Source of the DNA: an uncultured Myxococcales bacterium | GTDB lineage: Bacteria; Myxococcota_A; UBA9042 | Reading direction: 5' to 3' | DNA length: 64,000 nucleotides | Assembly: GCA_903955385.1 (NCBI GenBank) | Contig: CAJBNH010000122.1 | Coordinates: 1-64,000, forward strand | Shown here: positions 62,739-64,000 of the stretch, piece after piece | Layout of the letters: each line of letters starts with the position of its first letter | How positions within the stretch are numbered: the stretch's first letter is position 1 | Made by a program: the position numbers and the translations under genes | Notes under the pieces: generated by a model | What the model saw: only the letters and a program-made list of their open reading frames with translations | Database searches by the model: none | What the model was told of the DNA's origin: nothing

Positions 62739-63329
62739 TCACGACGGCAGAATTGGTTCCGGCAGCACGGACAGCTGCCTGCGCAGGCGTTGGATCAGGT
62801 TGCGGTGCGCGCGCTGCAGCTGGTCCGTCGATGCCGTGCCCTGCGTCGCCAGCTGGTTCAGCGACAAGTCGGCGCCGTAGTGGCCGTTCAGCACCAGTCG
62901 CTCGGCGCTGCCAAGCTCCGGCAACACGGCCGCAATCGCCCGCCCCAGGTCCAGCCGGGTCGAGATCGTCACTTGCGGCGCCGCGCTTGCCAACACCAAG
63001 CCGTGGATATGGAAATCGCGGCGGGTGCGCCACTGTCGCGCCTCGCGGCGAACGGCGTCCAGTGCGCGGCCCCGCACCCGACCAAAGGCGTACGTCATCA
63101 GCGTCGGTCCGCGCGAGGCATCGAAGCGGCTGGCGCACTCGACCAGCGCCAGCAACGCTTCGCCCGTCGAGTCCTGACCGATGTGCCGAGCGAAGACCTC
63201 GCGCTGACTGATGCGCATCGAGACCTGCACGGCGCGGTCATCGATCGGCAGCGACCCGGGCCAAGTCCTTCCGGGCGCAGCGAATTCCTCGGAGCTCTGG
63301 GTGACGGGAAACGCGGCGGGCGTCGGCAT
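62739..63329 (-). CDS. Small sigma-70-family factor
   Basis: This 196-residue protein has a region 2-like segment (ALLALVECASRFDASRGPTL, then TYAFGRVRGRALDAVRREAR) and a C-terminal region 4-like helix-turn-helix (LGSAERLVLNGHYGADLSLN). Regions 1.1 and 3 are short or missing. It is closest in form to alternative sigma factors of the FliA/SigB type or phage-like relatives. The region 4 helix is divergent. The ATG at 63329 follows AGGAAGA. No anti-sigma factor lies next to it; its neighbours are the Ser-His-Gly gene and a divergent lipoprotein. Confidence 0.75.
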   Translation of the reverse strand: MPTPAAFPVTQSSEEFAAPGRTWPGSLPIDDRAVQVSMRISQREVFARHIGQDSTGEALLALVECASRFDASRGPTLMTYAFGRVRGRALDAVRREARQWRTRRDFHIHGLVLASAAPQVTISTRLDLGRAIAAVLPELGSAERLVLNGHYGADLSLNQLATQGTASTDQLQRAHRNLIQRLRRQLSVLPEPILPS

Positions 63330-63658
63330 GGTGTCTTCCTGACTTGGCGGAAAGGGTGGAAATTGGGATGGGCAGCGGCGCCGCGGGTCGATCGGCCCCG
63401 GCGTGCCCCGACCCTTGTGCAAGTCTGTGGCCGGAGCGCCGCGTAAAGCGTAAAGGTCAAGTGTTTCAGTTGATTAAGAAGCTGAATCGCAAGTATTGCT
63501 GCAACCCGACTGGGGTGTCGGTGCCCCGGCCTCGCGGCCCCACCCGGCATCGGCGCCAGTCCATGCGATTTCGTTGACGGCGCCGCAGTCGCGATTATCG
63601 TCACCTCGACTCCCCGCGGCCACATGGCCCTAGGTGTATCCAGCAAAGAGGGAACCCC
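63330..63658. other. Divergent intergenic region upstream of the sigma-factor gene
   Basis: This 329-base stretch has no supported gene. Bases 63450-63500 are AT-rich compared with the surroundings and contain TTGATT-18-TATTGC on the plus strand. The better plus-strand promoter is listed separately. No clear minus-strand promoter for the sigma gene was found. Confidence 0.55.
63574..63601 (+). promoter_or_regulatory. Promoter of the lipoprotein gene at 63659
   Basis: TTGACG (63574-63579), a 16-base spacer and TATCGT (63596-63601) lie 57 bases upstream of the ATG. Confidence 0.6.
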
Positions 63659-64000
63659 ATGATGCAGAACCCTGTTGCCCGCTTGCGCCTCACCACCGCG
63701 CCCTTCTCGCTGGTGCTGCTGCTGGTGCTCGGATGGGCCGGATGCGAGGGCCAGCCGGACAAGCCTCGCCCCCCGGCCGCGCCGGGAGCCGATGTCGCAG
63801 CGGCAGAGCCCACCGTCCCGTTGTCACCCGCGCGCACGCTGCCCGAGGTCGCCGCCCACGTTGCGGCGCAGGTCGAGCAGGTCGTGAAGGCCGAGCCCGC
63901 CGCGCTGGCCAAGGCCATTTTGGCGACCGGCCCCGATGCAAAGGTGGTCAAGTCCATGTACGGAGAGCCGAAACTGCGCTTCTTCGGCATCGACGGCCAG
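63659..64000 (+). CDS. Lipoprotein, N-terminal part (runs off the window)
   Basis: The first 114 codons are present. A lipoprotein signal (hydrophobic LVLLLVLGWAGC, lipobox WAGC near residue 26) is followed by a Pro/Ala-rich linker and the start of a folded domain (ending SMYGEPKLRFFGIDG). GAGGGA lies upstream; a second ATG directly follows the first. The domain cannot be named from this much sequence; a murein-related enzyme is one possibility, but this is a guess. Confidence 0.75.
   Translation, partial: MMQNPVARLRLTTAPFSLVLLLVLGWAGCEGQPDKPRPPAAPGADVAAAEPTVPLSPARTLPEVAAHVAAQVEQVVKAEPAALAKAILATGPDAKVVKSMYGEPKLRFFGIDGQ

Noticed and set aside
62409-63329. A complete His-Xaa-Ser (Hxs) peptide maturation system
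   Set aside because: Only the repeat protein is seen. No radical SAM gene is present on either side within the window.

Overview
The window is about 64 kb of a GC-rich bacterial chromosome. Several features point to a member of Myxococcota or a related former deltaproteobacterial lineage: a subtilase-like protein with a MYXO-CTERM-type tail (Cys-Ser motif, hydrophobic stretch, Arg/Lys cluster), two large Cys-rich lipoproteins with MopE-like or Asp/Cys repeats, a MopE-type metal-binding motif inside a membrane sulfatase, and an Omp85/TamB pair. I cannot name the genus. Candidate promoters are of the sigma-70 type (TTGnnn, 16-18 bases, TAnnnT). Most genes are preceded by a purine-rich ribosome binding site.

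Region 1 (1-17.1 kb) is the conserved information-processing cluster. The end of an RlmB-like rRNA methyltransferase is followed by a strong promoter and four tRNA genes (Thr-TGT, Tyr-GTA, Gly-TCC, Thr-GGT). Then come tuf, rpmG, tRNA-Trp, secE, nusG, rplK, rplA, rplJ, rplL, rpoB and rpoC, all on the plus strand. The tRNA4-tuf order is the same as thrU-tyrU-glyT-thrT-tufB of Escherichia coli. A 335-base structured leader precedes rplJ, a long terminator-like hairpin lies between rplL and rpoB, and an intrinsic terminator follows rpoC. RpoB is unusually long, with an apparent insertion of about 227 residues.

Region 2 (17.1-26.6 kb) holds a Cys-rich lipoprotein and a panB-panC operon on the minus strand. 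On the plus strand are a large secreted subtilase-like protein with FG-GAP-type repeats and MYXO-CTERM tail, and a small zinc-ribbon protein. Region 3 (26.6-42.8 kb) has tRNA-Pro, two RluA-family pseudouridine synthases, a coupled HD-GYP regulator and lipoprotein, a TlpA-like thioredoxin, the coupled tamB-tamA pair, a second Cys-rich lipoprotein, and a hypothetical protein with its own promoter.

Region 4 (42.8-57.8 kb) carries a stand-alone methylmalonyl-CoA mutase catalytic subunit, a secreted TPR-CHAT protein, an M48-like metalloprotease, an Ala-rich secreted protein, a trypsin-fold lipoprotein protease, an LtaS-like membrane sulfatase with an embedded metal-binding motif, an alpha/beta hydrolase and dtd. 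Region 5 (57.9-64 kb) has a possibly degenerate M20-like protein, a FAD-dependent dehydrogenase, a tRNA nucleotidyltransferase relative that has lost its catalytic head motif, a 102-residue protein ending in 15 Ser-His-Gly repeats, a small sigma-70-family factor, and the start of a lipoprotein.

The most novel-looking locus is at 62.3-63.3 kb: the Ser-His-Gly repeat protein, with its own promoter and overlapping inverted repeat, facing a small sigma factor. It resembles a metal-binding tail or a peptide precursor, but no maturase gene is visible in the window. No CRISPR array, insertion sequence, prophage or integrase was seen.
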